The position numbers and the translations under genes were made by a program. The notes under the pieces were generated by a model. The model saw nothing but the letters and a program-made list of their open reading frames with translations, did not search any database and was not told the DNA's origin. 64,000 nucleotides of DNA from Leeuwenhoekiella aestuarii. Lineage in GTDB: Bacteria; Bacteroidota; Bacteroidia; Flavobacteriales; Flavobacteriaceae. The stretch lies in assembly GCF_004104055.1 (NCBI RefSeq), contig NZ_QOVJ01000005.1, forward strand, positions 1 through 64,000. Direction: 5' to 3'. Below, in pieces: positions 16,528 to 26,163 of this stretch (positions are counted from its first letter, which is position 1; every line of letters starts with the position of its first letter).

Positions 16528-17382
16528 ATGAATACTGAAAAATCAAAAAGTACACTTGTCGTAGTTGATTACTGCCGAAATTGTTCAAAAAATCTGAACC
16601 CTAATGCTGCTTTTTGTGATCAATGTGGTGGGAAAATTATTAAGAACAGAATTACCACAAAAAATCTACTTGAAGATTTTAACGATAGATTTTTGAGTAT
16701 TGATGGTGCATTCCCTAAAACCTTTATAGCACTTTATCGAAATCCTGAAGATGTCATAGGTGGATATATAAATGGCGTGCGAAAGAAGTATATGTCTGCA
16801 TTTGGTTATTTTGCATTATCTCTTTCAATAGCTGGTATTTATGTTTTTATCCTAAGAGAATATTTTATGGATTCTATTTTTGAAAACATCTCATCTGAAA
16901 CGATTCAAAATCAAGATAAGGCTCAATTAGATTTTGTTAAACAATTAACTACTGGCATCAATGAATATCAGGCATTATTAAGTATTCTCAGCATTCCTAT
17001 TCTAGCCTTTATTTCACGAATTGTTTTCTGGAATTATAAACAATTTAATTATCTGGAGCATGTGGTAATTTACCTTTATGCGTTTAGCCACATCAACCTT
17101 ACAGTTTACATTTTAGCAATTCTTACTATCTGGTCACCTTCAATCTATATCTTTTTCAGTTTTGTGGGAACGATAGGCTACGTCATTTATTTATGCTACG
17201 TACTTAAAAGGCTTTACGGCTTAAATTTTAAAAAGCTAATCTTAAAAACCTCACTTTTTGCTCTTATAGGCAGCCTGTTCTTCTTTATAATTTCAATAAT
17301 AGTAGGAATTATAATGTTTAAAATGGGAATGTTTGACGAACTCATCGAAAATATTAAAACTGCTAACCAAGCAAAAACCTAA
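16528..17382 (+). CDS. DUF3667 family membrane protein with N-terminal zinc ribbon
   Basis: The 284-residue protein opens with a Cys4 zinc ribbon (CRNCSKNLNPNAAFCDQCGG, residues 16-35), followed by the DUF3667 segment with FLSIDGAFPKTF and YRNPEDVIGGYINGVRKKYM, then four to five membrane helices to the C-terminus. The function is not established. It starts five bases after cdaA, so the two are probably cotranscribed, and it converges on an ABC exporter gene with a four-base overlap at the stops. Confidence 0.82.
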   Translation: MNTEKSKSTLVVVDYCRNCSKNLNPNAAFCDQCGGKIIKNRITTKNLLEDFNDRFLSIDGAFPKTFIALYRNPEDVIGGYINGVRKKYMSAFGYFALSLSIAGIYVFILREYFMDSIFENISSETIQNQDKAQLDFVKQLTTGINEYQALLSILSIPILAFISRIVFWNYKQFNYLEHVVIYLYAFSHINLTVYILAILTIWSPSIYIFFSFVGTIGYVIYLCYVLKRLYGLNFKKLILKTSLFALIGSLFFFIISIIVGIIMFKMGMFDELIENIKTANQAKT

Positions 17383-19148
17383 GCCGGCTGTTTATTTGCA
17401 GCAAACTGTACTTCGTGCAGATTACGGTAATGACCATTTTCTACATTGAGCAATTCTTTGTGACTTCCCATTTCTACAATCTGACCTTTTTCCATCACAA
17501 TGATTTTATCAGCTTTTTTAATAGTTGCTAAACGGTGAGCTATCACAATTGAAGTACGCCCTTTTGTAATTTTATTAATCGCTTTCTGAATTAAATGCTC
17601 ACTGTTAGAGTCTACAGAAGAGGTTGCTTCATCAAGTACTAAAATACTTGGGTTACTCACATAAGCTCTCAAAAATGCTATAAGTTGACGCTGACCACTA
17701 GATAACATTGCTCCTCGCTCTTTTACATTATAATGATATCCGTTAGGTAAACTAGATATAAAAGAATCTACACCTATTGCCTTGGCAGCGGCTATAACAT
17801 CTGCTTCGGTGATATTCGGGTTATTGAGAGTAATATTATTTAATATCGAATCTGCAAATAAGAATACATCTTGTAGAACGACTGCTATCTCAGATCGCAA
17901 CGAAGCGACTTCAACATCTTTTATATCAATCCCGTCAATTTTAATTACACCACTGTCTATTTCATAAAAACGCCCCAAGAGGTTAATAATTGTAGATTTC
18001 CCTGCACCGGTAGAACCTACAATAGCAACGGTTTCTCCAGCTTTAACTTCTAGATTTATTCCGCGAAGAACTTCTTCATCAGCAACATAACTAAAACGTA
18101 CATTTTCAAAACTTAAATCTCCTTTGATGTTACTCAATACGTGAGTTCCTTCATCATCAATACGTGCATCTGTATCTAAAATTCCAAAAACACGATTTGC
18201 AGCGACCATTCCCATCTGCAGGGTATTGAATTTATCTGCGATCTGACGCAGCGGCGTAAATAACATTTGAGAAAACTGAATAAATGCAGTAATTAAACCT
18301 ATTGTGATCACATCGCTTTCTACCGCTCGTAAACCACCGTACCATACGAGTAATCCTATGGTTATTGAAGTTACAACTTCGGCAATAGGGAAGAAAATAG
18401 AGTTATACCACACGGTTTTATTCCACGCAGCCATGTGCTTTTTGTTGATTTCATTAAACTTATCCTGTTCAATTTCCTCACGTGAAAAAATTTGTACGAT
18501 CTTCATACCCGTTACCCGCTCTTGTACAAACGAATTGAGATTAGCAACCTGCGTACGTACTTCTTCAAAAGCAACCTTCATTTTCTTCTGAAATACCCGC
18601 GTTGCATAAAGTATAAACGGAAGGATCACAAAAACAATAAGCGATAATTGCCAACTTTTATACAACATAACCCCGGCAATAACCAGCATTTTAAGCAAAT
18701 CGCTTATGATCATAAACAGTCCCTGACTGAATATACTCGCAATCGTTTCGATATCATTCACCGCACGGGTTACCAGACGCCCTACAGCAGATTTATCATA
18801 ATACTGCATTTTAAAGTAAATCATATGCTTGAAGAGTCGGGTTCTGATATCAAGTACCACCTGTTGTCCCAGCCAGTTTGCGAAGTAGATAAAAAGCAGT
18901 TGAAAAAGGGATTCTCCTATAAGCACCAGAAAACTTAAACCTATGAAATAGATCAGCGTATCCATATCTTTAGGCTGCATACCTTCGTCCATCGCATATT
19001 CGATAAATACAGGACGTAATACTGCACAAATTGAAATGAGAATCGCTGATATTGCCACAAAATACATGCGCATTTTATAAGGGCTTGTGTAACTCAAGAG
19101 TTTTTTAAACAAGCCAAAATCAAATGCATTTCCTTTACTACTTGCCAT
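17379..19148 (-). CDS. ABC exporter, fused permease and ATPase (MsbA-like)
   Basis: I start at the ATG at 19148 (MASSKGNAFDFGLFKK) rather than 19199, which would give a poor N-terminus and a longer overlap with truA. The 589-residue half-transporter has six membrane helices in the first 300 residues and an ATPase with Walker A GSTGAGKST, Q-loop VLQDVFLF, signature LSSGQ (Ser replacing the usual Gly), Walker B ILVLDEATSS and the switch His in IAHRL. It would dimerise to export lipid or a hydrophobic compound. Its start overlaps the last 11 bases of truA, so translation is probably coupled. Confidence 0.9.
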   Translation of the reverse strand: MASSKGNAFDFGLFKKLLSYTSPYKMRMYFVAISAILISICAVLRPVFIEYAMDEGMQPKDMDTLIYFIGLSFLVLIGESLFQLLFIYFANWLGQQVVLDIRTRLFKHMIYFKMQYYDKSAVGRLVTRAVNDIETIASIFSQGLFMIISDLLKMLVIAGVMLYKSWQLSLIVFVILPFILYATRVFQKKMKVAFEEVRTQVANLNSFVQERVTGMKIVQIFSREEIEQDKFNEINKKHMAAWNKTVWYNSIFFPIAEVVTSITIGLLVWYGGLRAVESDVITIGLITAFIQFSQMLFTPLRQIADKFNTLQMGMVAANRVFGILDTDARIDDEGTHVLSNIKGDLSFENVRFSYVADEEVLRGINLEVKAGETVAIVGSTGAGKSTIINLLGRFYEIDSGVIKIDGIDIKDVEVASLRSEIAVVLQDVFLFADSILNNITLNNPNITEADVIAAAKAIGVDSFISSLPNGYHYNVKERGAMLSSGQRQLIAFLRAYVSNPSILVLDEATSSVDSNSEHLIQKAINKITKGRTSIVIAHRLATIKKADKIIVMEKGQIVEMGSHKELLNVENGHYRNLHEVQFAANKQPA

Positions 19149-19902
19149 AGGGTAAAAATATTTCTTCAGGATAGCGTACTTCTGTAAGGTATAAACCATG
19201 TGCTGGAGCAGAAGCTCCAGCTTCAGAACGCGTTCTGCTTGCTATAATCGTTTTTAAATCTTGAGGATTTAACTTGCCTAAACCTACTTCAAGCAAAGTT
19301 CCTACCACCGCCCGCACCATATTGCGTAAAAAACGGTCTGCACTAATTTTAAAAAGCAAGCTATTTTCTTGCTTGATCCACTGCGCTTCTAAAATCTCAC
19401 AAAGGTAAGTTTTAACGTCTGTATTAGAACGACTGAAACACTTAAAATCCTGCTTACCTAAAAGAAAATGAGCCGCTTCATTCATCTTATTCAAATCTAA
19501 TTCTTTCTCAAAAAAATAAGATTGATTTACCATAAAAGGATTTTTAAATGTGTGCACCTTGTACACATAACTTCTTCTTGTAGCATCAAAACGCGCATGT
19601 GCTTCATCACCTACTCGAAGTATGGAATTGACCGCGATTGCTTCCGGTAAAAAACGATTCAATCTAAACTGCAAGTGCTTCATTTCTTCCGGGGTCCAGG
19701 CTGCTTCATAATCAAAATGTGCATACAATTGTGCTGCATGAACACCGGCATCGGTACGGCCTGCTCCTACTAGACTAAGTTCTTTGCGCAATAATGTAGA
19801 AAGTGCCCCTTCTAAAACTTCTTGAACTGTAATACTCTGAGGTTGACGCTGCCACCCGTGGTAAGGCCCGCCATCATAAGCTATGTCTATAAAATACCGC
19901 AA
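19138..19902 (-). CDS. truA: tRNA pseudouridine(38-40) synthase (TTG start)
   Basis: TruA modifies U38-U40 in the tRNA anticodon arm. It has RYFIDIAYDGGPYHGWQ, the catalytic GRTDAGVHA, and the C-terminal FLRNMVRAVVGTLLEVG. No ATG fits the start; I choose TTG at 19902, which gives the usual MRYF-type N-terminus and 254 residues. A second TTG nine codons upstream lies inside a perfect -7 box and is unlikely to be translated. The stop overlaps the ABC exporter start. It is divergent from the YfcE-type gene, with both promoters in the intervening 77 bases. Confidence 0.94.
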   Translation of the reverse strand: MRYFIDIAYDGGPYHGWQRQPQSITVQEVLEGALSTLLRKELSLVGAGRTDAGVHAAQLYAHFDYEAAWTPEEMKHLQFRLNRFLPEAIAVNSILRVGDEAHARFDATRRSYVYKVHTFKNPFMVNQSYFFEKELDLNKMNEAAHFLLGKQDFKCFSRSNTDVKTYLCEILEAQWIKQENSLLFKISADRFLRNMVRAVVGTLLEVGLGKLNPQDLKTIIASRTRSEAGASAPAHGLYLTEVRYPEEIFLPYGK

Positions 19903-19926
19903 GCGTTCTGTTTGTGATTGAAGTTG

Positions 19927-19934
19927 CAAAGATA
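19927..19934 (-). promoter_or_regulatory. truA -7 box within an inverted repeat
   Basis: On the minus strand this reads TATCTTTG, an exact TAnnTTTG match, 24 bases before the proposed truA TTG start. It is part of the inverted repeat TTGCAAAGA-TACA-TCTTTGCAA (19924-19945), whose other arm offers a weaker -7 box (CATCTTTG) to the divergent phosphoesterase gene. Confidence 0.5.
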
Positions 19935-19979
19935 CATCTTTGCAAGAGGTCTTCTAATTTTGAGAATTCTTTATCTGAT

Positions 19980-20471
19980 ATGAAAAAAATACTGCTTCTT
20001 AGTGATACCCATAGTTATATTGACGAACGTATTCTGGCTTACGCCGAAAAAGCCGATGAAGTCTGGCATGCAGGTGACATAGGGGATCTGGCTGTAACTG
20101 AAGCGCTGCAGAAAGTAAAACCTCTAAGAGCTGTTTTTGGGAATATTGATGATCACGAAATAAGAAAAGAGTTCCCACTGAACAATCGCTTTATTTGTGA
20201 AGAGGTAGATGTTTTAATAACCCACATCGGCGGATACCCCGGAAGGTATTCTCCCGCAATTCGAGAAGAGCTAAGAGCCAATCCGCCAAAATTATTTATA
20301 TGCGGGCATTCTCATATTCTAAAAGTAATGCCAGACCGCAAACTCAACTTACTCCATATGAATCCTGGCGCGATAGGAAAACATGGTTTTCATAAAGTAC
20401 GTACAATGCTACGCTTTACCGTAGATAAAGGTAAAATAGATAATCTAGAGGTTATAGAGATGAAACGCTAA
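19980..20471 (+). CDS. YfcE/MJ0936-type metallophosphoesterase
   Basis: The start is the ATG at 19980 (MKKILLLSDTHSY), which places the first metal motif at the N-terminus; a longer frame to 19914 would overlap truA. The 163-residue protein has the full set of metal ligands: DTH, HAGDIGD, GNIDDHE, THIGG and GHSH. Members hydrolyse small phosphodiesters in vitro; the physiological substrate is unknown. It is monocistronic and ends at a strong terminator. Confidence 0.9.
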   Translation: MKKILLLSDTHSYIDERILAYAEKADEVWHAGDIGDLAVTEALQKVKPLRAVFGNIDDHEIRKEFPLNNRFICEEVDVLITHIGGYPGRYSPAIREELRANPPKLFICGHSHILKVMPDRKLNLLHMNPGAIGKHGFHKVRTMLRFTVDKGKIDNLEVIEMKR

Positions 20472-20484
20472 CCACGCGACAACT

Positions 20485-20520
20485 AAAAAACCCTGCTAGT
20501 TGGCATACTAGCAGGGCTTT
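20485..20520. terminator. intrinsic terminator between convergent genes
   Basis: A perfect 10-bp stem, CCCTGCTAGT / ACTAGCAGGG, has a six-base loop, an A-run before it and CTTT after it. It can terminate the phosphoesterase gene and, on the other strand, the DUF4293 gene. Confidence 0.85.
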
Positions 20521-20546
20521 CGCACTAATTAACTAAGATATTAGGT

Positions 20547-20957
20547 CTATCGCAACCGGTCAACAGATTTTACAAGATCCTCATCCCGCTTAATTGCCTT
20601 GTTAGCCAAAGCGATAAAAACGATAGAAATGATGGGGATTAGCATCCCAATACCTTTCTCCGGGGCCGCCGCCCCTCCAGATAAGATTTGCGACTGGTAA
20701 ACCAATACACCTAGCAAAATAAAGTTCAATATTATATTCAATCTGCCCAGAACAAACTGAAGCTTCCTGTTTTTAAATAAAAAAATTGTTATTAAAGAAA
20801 GAAGAGCACTTCCAAAAAACAAAGCAACCAACTCTAAATGTGCTACTGCATAAACAGGTTCTCCTGATGATGTGCTGTAAACCGGTATTGCAAAATGTAA
20901 ACCGGCAGACACAATAACTGCAAGAATTAAGTAAACACTTTGTATACGTTGAATCAT
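20547..20957 (-). CDS. DUF4293 family membrane protein
   Basis: The 136-residue protein has four membrane helices and the family's marked ends: MIQRIQSVYLILA at the N-terminus and NKAIKRDEDLVKSVDRLR at the C-terminus. In flavobacteria this gene commonly stands divergent to rho, as it does here. Its function is unknown. Confidence 0.88.
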   Translation of the reverse strand: MIQRIQSVYLILAVIVSAGLHFAIPVYSTSSGEPVYAVAHLELVALFFGSALLSLITIFLFKNRKLQFVLGRLNIILNFILLGVLVYQSQILSGGAAAPEKGIGMLIPIISIVFIALANKAIKRDEDLVKSVDRLR

Positions 20958-21163
20958 TTCTTTCCTTAGTTGAGAGCGACAAAAATATAAACTTCTTTCA
21001 GACTATACTCATTTTAATAAAAAATATTGTTGTATAATTGCAATAGAAAGTGTAACCGCTTCTAAGTTGGTTACTTACTCGCCAAAAAATTTCTCAGATC
21101 TTCTCTCAAAATTTTTTGATCGCATTCAAATCAATTCAATACAGAAATTCATACTTATAGTTA

Positions 21164-22906
21164 ATGTTTAATATTTCAGAATTAAAAGCCAAAAAGCTAC
21201 CTGAATTACAGGAAATCGCTAAAGGCTTAGACATCCCTAAATACAGATCGCTTAAAAAACTGGATCTGGTCTATAAAGTTCTTGATCAACAAGCCGCAGA
21301 TCCTAAGGCGGTTGCAGAAGTTATAGAAGAAACTTCATCTGAAACTCCTGCAAAAGCAAAAGCTCCAGAAAACAAATCTGCACCGAAGAGCACCAATAAA
21401 AAAAGTACACGTCCTGCTAAAGAAAGCAATAGCGATAAAAAACAGGATACAAAAAATACTCAGGCTGCTTCTGCTAAGAAAGAAGAAAAGTCAGAAAACA
21501 CACAGCGTAAACCTAGAAATCAGAAATCTGATAAAGATAATTCTCAGAAACCTGACAACAAACAACCTGACGCTAAGCAATCTAAGCCTAGACCTCAAAA
21601 AGATTCTAATGCTGGCAATTCAAAAAATCGCCCTAGCAAAGACAACAATACAAACGGTAATTCTAACTCTAACAACAGCTCGAATAACAACCGTAACAAC
21701 AGCAATAACCGCAATAATAATCGCAACTCTAACAATAACGATAACGGAAATAAAGATACCCGTAATCGCTACAGAGAGCCAGATTATGAGTTTGATGGTT
21801 TAATAGAAAGTGAAGGTGTATTAGATATTATGCAAGACGGTTATGGTTTCTTGCGCTCTTCAGACTACAATTACTTATCATCTCCAGATGATATTTATGT
21901 TTCTCAGTCTCAAATAAGATTATTTGGTTTAAAAACCGGAGATACTGTTCTCGGAGTCATTCGCCCTCCGAAAGAAGGTGAAAAATATTTCCCCCTTATT
22001 AAGGTCTCAAAAATTAACGGCCTTGACCCAAGTGTAGTTCGTGATCGCGTCTCTTTTGAGCACTTAACACCTTTATTTCCGAAAGAAAAATTCAATATCG
22101 GAGAGCGTCAAAGCACAATTTCAACACGCATAATGGATCTTTTTGCTCCTATAGGAAAAGGACAGCGTGGTATGATTGTATCGCAACCAAAAACGGGTAA
22201 AACCATGTTGCTCAAGGATGTTGCCAATGCTATCGCAGCAAATCACCCCGAAGTATACCAAATGATTTTACTGATCGATGAGCGTCCTGAAGAAGTCACC
22301 GACATGCAACGCAACGTAAAAGGTGAAGTGGTAGCTTCGACTTTTGATAAAGAAGCTCACGAGCATGTTCGCGTAGCCAATATCGTTCTTGAAAAAGCAA
22401 AACGTCTTGTAGAATGTGGTCATGATGTTGTAATACTTCTTGACTCTATCACACGTCTTGCGAGAGCATATAATACCGTACAGCCAGCTTCTGGCAAAAT
22501 ATTAAGCGGTGGTGTTGATGCAAATGCTTTACATAAACCAAAACGCTTCTTTGGTGCTGCCCGAAATATCGAAAACGGAGGATCTCTTTCCATTATAGCC
22601 ACAGCTTTAACTGAAACAGGATCTAAAATGGATGAAGTAATCTTTGAAGAATTTAAAGGTACCGGTAACATGGAACTTCAGTTAGATCGTAAGATTGCAA
22701 ACCGAAGAATCTTCCCCGCTATAGACCTTACCTCTTCAAGTACACGACGTGATGATTTACTACTGAGTGATAACGCAATACAGCGTATGTGGGTAATGCG
22801 CAAATACCTCGCAGACATGAATCCTATTGAAGCAATGGAATTCATTAGCGATCGTATTAAACAGACTAAAAACAATGAAGAATTCTTAATATCTATGAAC
22901 GGGTAA
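21164..22906 (+). CDS. rho: transcription termination factor Rho with long Asn-rich insert
   Basis: The 580-residue Rho has an N-terminal Rho_N helix bundle (1-45), a disordered charged and Asn-rich linker (about 60-205), then the RNA-binding cold-shock-like domain ([15 protein letters not shown]) and the hexameric ATPase. Walker A is SQPKTGKT, Walker [17 protein letters not shown], and the Q/R loop region contains [12 protein letters not shown]. coli Rho has 419 residues; the excess is almost wholly the linker. Bacteroidota Rho proteins often carry such inserts. It is monocistronic, with a 200-base leader and a strong terminator. Confidence 0.97.
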   Translation: MFNISELKAKKLPELQEIAKGLDIPKYRSLKKLDLVYKVLDQQAADPKAVAEVIEETSSETPAKAKAPENKSAPKSTNKKSTRPAKESNSDKKQDTKNTQAASAKKEEKSENTQRKPRNQKSDKDNSQKPDNKQPDAKQSKPRPQKDSNAGNSKNRPSKDNNTNGNSNSNNSSNNNRNNSNNRNNNRNSNNNDNGNKDTRNRYREPDYEFDGLIESEGVLDIMQDGYGFLRSSDYNYLSSPDDIYVSQSQIRLFGLKTGDTVLGVIRPPKEGEKYFPLIKVSKINGLDPSVVRDRVSFEHLTPLFPKEKFNIGERQSTISTRIMDLFAPIGKGQRGMIVSQPKTGKTMLLKDVANAIAANHPEVYQMILLIDERPEEVTDMQRNVKGEVVASTFDKEAHEHVRVANIVLEKAKRLVECGHDVVILLDSITRLARAYNTVQPASGKILSGGVDANALHKPKRFFGAARNIENGGSLSIIATALTETGSKMDEVIFEEFKGTGNMELQLDRKIANRRIFPAIDLTSSSTRRDDLLLSDNAIQRMWVMRKYLADMNPIEAMEFISDRIKQTKNNEEFLISMNG

Positions 22907-22930
22907 AAAATCTAATTCATATTAACAATA

Positions 22931-22964
22931 AAAAAAGCGACATCAAATGATGTCGCTTTTTTTT
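22931..22964 (+). terminator. rho intrinsic terminator
   Basis: The stem AGCGACATC / GATGTCGCT has a four-base loop and is flanked by A6 and T8 runs. It lies 25 bases after the rho stop. Confidence 0.9.
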
Positions 22965-22977
22965 CGCCACACCTTGT

Positions 22978-23726
22978 CTTGCCCTAAAACAGCTATACAC
23001 TAAACAAAAGCTTACGAAAAGTAAAGAACAAAAAGTTTATGACAGTCGGGAAAACAAGCAGAGTCGCTATGACAAGCATTTGATCGAAAAAGTTATCAAA
23101 GAAGTTAAAAATGAACTCCCTCGAAAAGAAGCTAATCGTATTTACGGATTAGATAAAGTAACCTTAGACCCTTGGATGCGGGATTTCACCTCTAGCGTAA
23201 AAATTTAATAATTTACAGAAGCATACAATTGTTATAGCAATCGAAAAAGCCAAATAACGATTAGAGATTCTAAAATTATAACAATATCAAGACAGTGAGA
23301 GTCACTCCGAAAGAAAGCCTCAATATGGCCCTCATATATACGTTGATTTATTACCAAAAAATAACATTGCAATTAGCACGACTGAGAATGGAGATCCTTA
23401 CAAAAACACACTAGCCAAAAGAATAAATAGTATTATCAAATGAGAATTCAATCTATACTCAAGTCCATTAGGCTTTGAGAACATTATAACTCTAATAGCA
23501 AAAAGTATCAAGAATTATAATGAACTAAGACCTCATTCGAGTTGTGATTACCTAACTCCAAAACAAGCTCATCTTAAATCTGGTAGCTTAAACAAAAGAT
23601 GGAAAAACTATAAAAGAGATTTTAATCCTCAAGTTGTGGCTGTATAGTTTATTTAGGATTAAAAATTAGCTTCGTATAGCTATAACAGGATTTATTTATT
23701 AATCTGTACAGCTATTTTAAGACGGG
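22978..23726 (+). mobile_element. decayed IS3-family insertion sequence
   Basis: The element is bounded by imperfect inverted ends: 22978-23000 against the reverse complement of 23704-23726 match at 16 of 23 positions, with differences that are nearly all transitions. Inside are remnants of both IS3 transposase frames. At about 750 bp it is roughly half an intact IS3 element, so a large piece of orfB is missing. It cannot transpose by itself. No target duplication is obvious. Confidence 0.7.
22981..23647 (+). pseudogene. IS3-family transposase orfA/orfB remnant
   Basis: The orfA part (22981-23208) encodes an IS3-type HTH protein with KHLIEKVIKEVKNELPRKEA and TLDPWMRDF, but has no good start and runs into a stop. 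After a frameshift a piece with TIVIAIEK (from 23225) joins directly to the end of orfB: HSERKPQYG (compare HSDRGxQY of the DDE core), TENGDPYKNTLAKRIN with the last catalytic-region Glu, and NYNELRPHSSCDYLTPKQAH. In-frame stops at about 23255, 23276 and 23441 break it. The DDE core between the two is deleted. Confidence 0.8.
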
Positions 23727-23969
23727 TTAAAACGGGTCAAAAGTATATCAACTCCTAGGCATCCCCCAGGCAAAGCCTAGGATAGTGTATGAAGAGTGTA
23801 TGAAAACAGCTTTCGCAAAGCTTAAATTTAAGATTTCATTAACAACATAACTACCGGTTGGCTTTAAATAAAGTTCATAGGGAGGTTTCTGGTTAAAATG
23901 ATCTATTTCTATTTCCCCAACCGCGATATTCACGCTTGATCCAATAAAACGCAAACTTAGTATCAACAA
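23727..23969. other. flank of the IS remnant, no reliable gene
   Basis: An 80-codon minus-strand frame (23748-23990) includes a plausible stretch but begins inside the rpsT terminator, so I do not call it a gene. It may be residue of a gene damaged when the IS arrived. A perfect 8-bp inverted repeat, TCCTAGGC (23753-23760) with GCCTAGGA (23775-23782), is of unknown role. Confidence 0.35.
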
Positions 23970-24002
23970 AAAAACTCCCACGTGATTCACGTGGGAGTTT
24001 TA
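23970..24002 (-). terminator. rpsT intrinsic terminator
   Basis: On the minus strand the perfect stem AAACTCCCACGTGA / TCACGTGGGAGTTT is followed by a T-run. It lies just beyond the rpsT stop. Confidence 0.9.
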
Positions 24003-24024
24003 AAATATTTTTAAAACGAACTTA

Positions 24025-24273
24025 TTAAAGCGCGTTTACGTGCTTAGCAAGCTGAGATTTTAAGTTAGAAGCTTTGTTATCATGAATGATATTATTTTTA
24101 GCTAACTTATCAATCATAGAAACCACAGAAGGAAACAAAGTCTCTGCTTCTTTCTTATCAGCTTCACGCAATTTCTTCATTGCATTACGCGTAGTTCTAC
24201 TTTGGTAGCGATTTCTTAAACGCTTAACTTCACTGTTTCTTATTCTCTTTAAAGATGACTTATGATTTGCCAT
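24025..24273 (-). CDS. rpsT: 30S ribosomal protein S20
   Basis: The 82-residue basic protein begins [21 protein letters not shown], typical of S20, and keeps the [23 protein letters not shown] end. S20 binds 16S rRNA early in 30S assembly. It follows two tRNA-Glu genes on the same strand and has its own terminator, so the tRNAs and rpsT may share a transcript. Confidence 0.97.
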   Translation of the reverse strand: MANHKSSLKRIRNSEVKRLRNRYQSRTTRNAMKKLREADKKEAETLFPSVVSMIDKLAKNNIIHDNKASNLKSQLAKHVNAL

Positions 24274-24295
24274 TATCTTGTTCTGTTTTAAATTG

Positions 24296-24367
24296 TAGCC
24301 CGTAGGGGAATCGAACCCCTCTTACCAGGATGAAAACCTGGCGTCCTAGCCGATAGACGAACGGGCC
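24296..24367 (-). tRNA. tRNA-Glu (TTC)
   Basis: The minus strand folds into a full cloverleaf: acceptor GGCCCGT / ACGGGCT with a terminal G-T pair, D stem GTCT/GGAC, anticodon stem CCAGG/CCTGG with loop TTTTCAT (anticodon TTC), and T stem AGGGG/CCCCT with TTCGATT. CCA is not encoded. It differs from its neighbour in the D loop (ATCGGCTA), the variable region and the second acceptor pair region. Confidence 0.96.
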
Positions 24368-24412
24368 ATTATGTCAAATATTTATGCTTTTAAGGTGCAT
24401 AACCAACCTTTG

Positions 24413-24484
24413 TAGTCCGTAGGGGAATCGAACCCCTGTTACCAGGATGAAAACCTGGCGTCCTAACCCCTAGACGAACGGACC
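24413..24484 (-). tRNA. tRNA-Glu (TTC), second copy
   Basis: A cloverleaf with acceptor GGTCCGT / ACGGACT, anticodon loop TTTTCAT (TTC) and a T arm identical to that of the neighbouring copy. The D loop is AGGGGTTA. The two copies are close paralogues in tandem, 45 bases apart. CCA is not encoded. Confidence 0.96.
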
Positions 24485-24560
24485 GGTATTTCGCTCAATT
24501 GCGGATGCAAAAATACACATATTTTATTATCACACAATAGCAAAACAAACTTTTTTTAAA

Positions 24561-26033
24561 TTAATATGCTTTAGCAAAAAGTACACGCATTTTAGCAGGC
24601 TTTCCACTATAAATACACACACCTTCTTCTTCTTTGTAATTCAAAGAAATACAACGTATAGTAGCTTTAGTTTCTGTTTTAATACGCTCTTCCGTCTCTT
24701 TACTGCCATCCCAAAAAGCACTTACAAAACCTGTTTTATTTTCTAAAATATCTTTGAATTCATCATAAGTTTCTACCTCTGTGATATGTGTATCTCTAAA
24801 ATTCTTTGCCTTATCATATAAAGCTTTTTGCATCTCAACCAGTAAATCTTGCACACGAGCCACAATATCATCTTTAGAAACCGTCTCTTTAGTCAAGGTA
24901 TCTCTACGAGCCAATTCAACAGTACGCTTTTCAAGATCTCTAGGACCTATAGCTATACGCAACGGTACACCTTTCAATTCATACTCGTTAAACTTCCATC
25001 CCGGCTTATGCGTATCTCTATCATCAAATTTCACACTAACACCTAATAGCTGCAATTCACGCTTTAACTCTTTTGCTACTTGAGAAATAGCATCTAACTG
25101 CTCTTCTCCTCTATATATAGGGACGATTACAACTTGTATTGGAGCCAGTTTTGGAGGTAAAACCAAACCGTTATCATCACTATGAGTCATCACTAAAGCT
25201 CCCATCAAACGTGTAGAAACTCCCCAACTAGTTGCCCAAACATGTTCTTGCGAGCCTTCTTTAGTCGCAAATTTAACATCAAAGGCTTTTGCGAAATTCT
25301 GACCCAAAAAGTGAGAAGTACCAGCCTGAAGCGCTTTACCGTCTTGCATTAAAGCCTCTATACAATAGGTTTCTAAAGCTCCGGCAAAACGTTCACTTTC
25401 GGTTTTTGTACCTCTAATAACCGGCATACCCATAAAGTTTTCAGCAAAGTCAGCATAAACACGCATCATTTGTTGCGCTTCTTCAAGAGCTTCTTCTTGA
25501 GTCGCATGAGCAGTATGACCTTCTTGCCAAAGAAATTCTGCGGTACGTAAAAATAAACGCGTACGCATCTCCCAGCGCACAACATTTGCCCATTGGTTTA
25601 CTTTTATAGGGAGATCACGGTACGATTGAATCCATTTTCGGTAGGTATCCCATATAATTGTTTCTGAAGTTGGACGAACAATTAATTCCTCTTCTAACTT
25701 TGCATCAGGATCTACAATAATACTTCCATCTTCATCATTTTTCAATCTATAATGAGTAACTACTGCACATTCTTTTGCGAAACCATCCACATGACTTGCC
25801 TCTTTACTGAAGTATGATTTTGGTATAAATAATGGAAAATACGCATTCTCATGCCCCGTATCTTTAAACATACGATCTAGTTCTGCCTGCATTTTTTCCC
25901 ATATTGCATAGCCGTAAGGCTTGATCACCATACAACCCCTAACTCCTGAATTCTCAGCAAGATCAGCTTTAACAACGAGTTCGTTATACCATTTTGAATA
26001 ATCTTCTGCTCGAGTGGTTAAATTCTTTCCCAT
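24561..26033 (-). CDS. proS: prolyl-tRNA synthetase, short (archaeal/eukaryal-type) form
   Basis: ProS charges tRNA-Pro. The 490-residue protein lacks the large editing insertion of the E. coli type and has the class II motifs: [16 protein letters not shown], the motif 2 region [18 protein letters not shown], and motif 3 with [18 protein letters not shown]. The anticodon-binding domain starts at [10 protein letters not shown] and is followed by a C-terminal extension ending in FAKAY. It is upstream of the tRNA-Glu pair on the same strand. Confidence 0.96.
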   Translation of the reverse strand: MGKNLTTRAEDYSKWYNELVVKADLAENSGVRGCMVIKPYGYAIWEKMQAELDRMFKDTGHENAYFPLFIPKSYFSKEASHVDGFAKECAVVTHYRLKNDEDGSIIVDPDAKLEEELIVRPTSETIIWDTYRKWIQSYRDLPIKVNQWANVVRWEMRTRLFLRTAEFLWQEGHTAHATQEEALEEAQQMMRVYADFAENFMGMPVIRGTKTESERFAGALETYCIEALMQDGKALQAGTSHFLGQNFAKAFDVKFATKEGSQEHVWATSWGVSTRLMGALVMTHSDDNGLVLPPKLAPIQVVIVPIYRGEEQLDAISQVAKELKRELQLLGVSVKFDDRDTHKPGWKFNEYELKGVPLRIAIGPRDLEKRTVELARRDTLTKETVSKDDIVARVQDLLVEMQKALYDKAKNFRDTHITEVETYDEFKDILENKTGFVSAFWDGSKETEERIKTETKATIRCISLNYKEEEGVCIYSGKPAKMRVLFAKAY

Positions 26034-26163
26034 ATATATTTATTTGGCACAAATATTGTGTCTTTATAAGTGTTTTAAAGTTTTGCTACATCTTTGTTAA
26101 ATGCATAAAATTGACGGCAAAACTAACTAAATTTACAATGTACAACAATAAAATACGGATGAT

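Noticed and set aside
18304-18591. 95-codon plus-strand frame
   Set aside because: Antisense to the ABC exporter, with no start context and shadow-like composition.
23748-23990. 80-codon minus-strand frame beside the IS remnant
   Set aside because: It begins within the rpsT terminator stem and contains an inverted repeat near its end; no family resemblance. Kept only as a comment on a possible broken gene.
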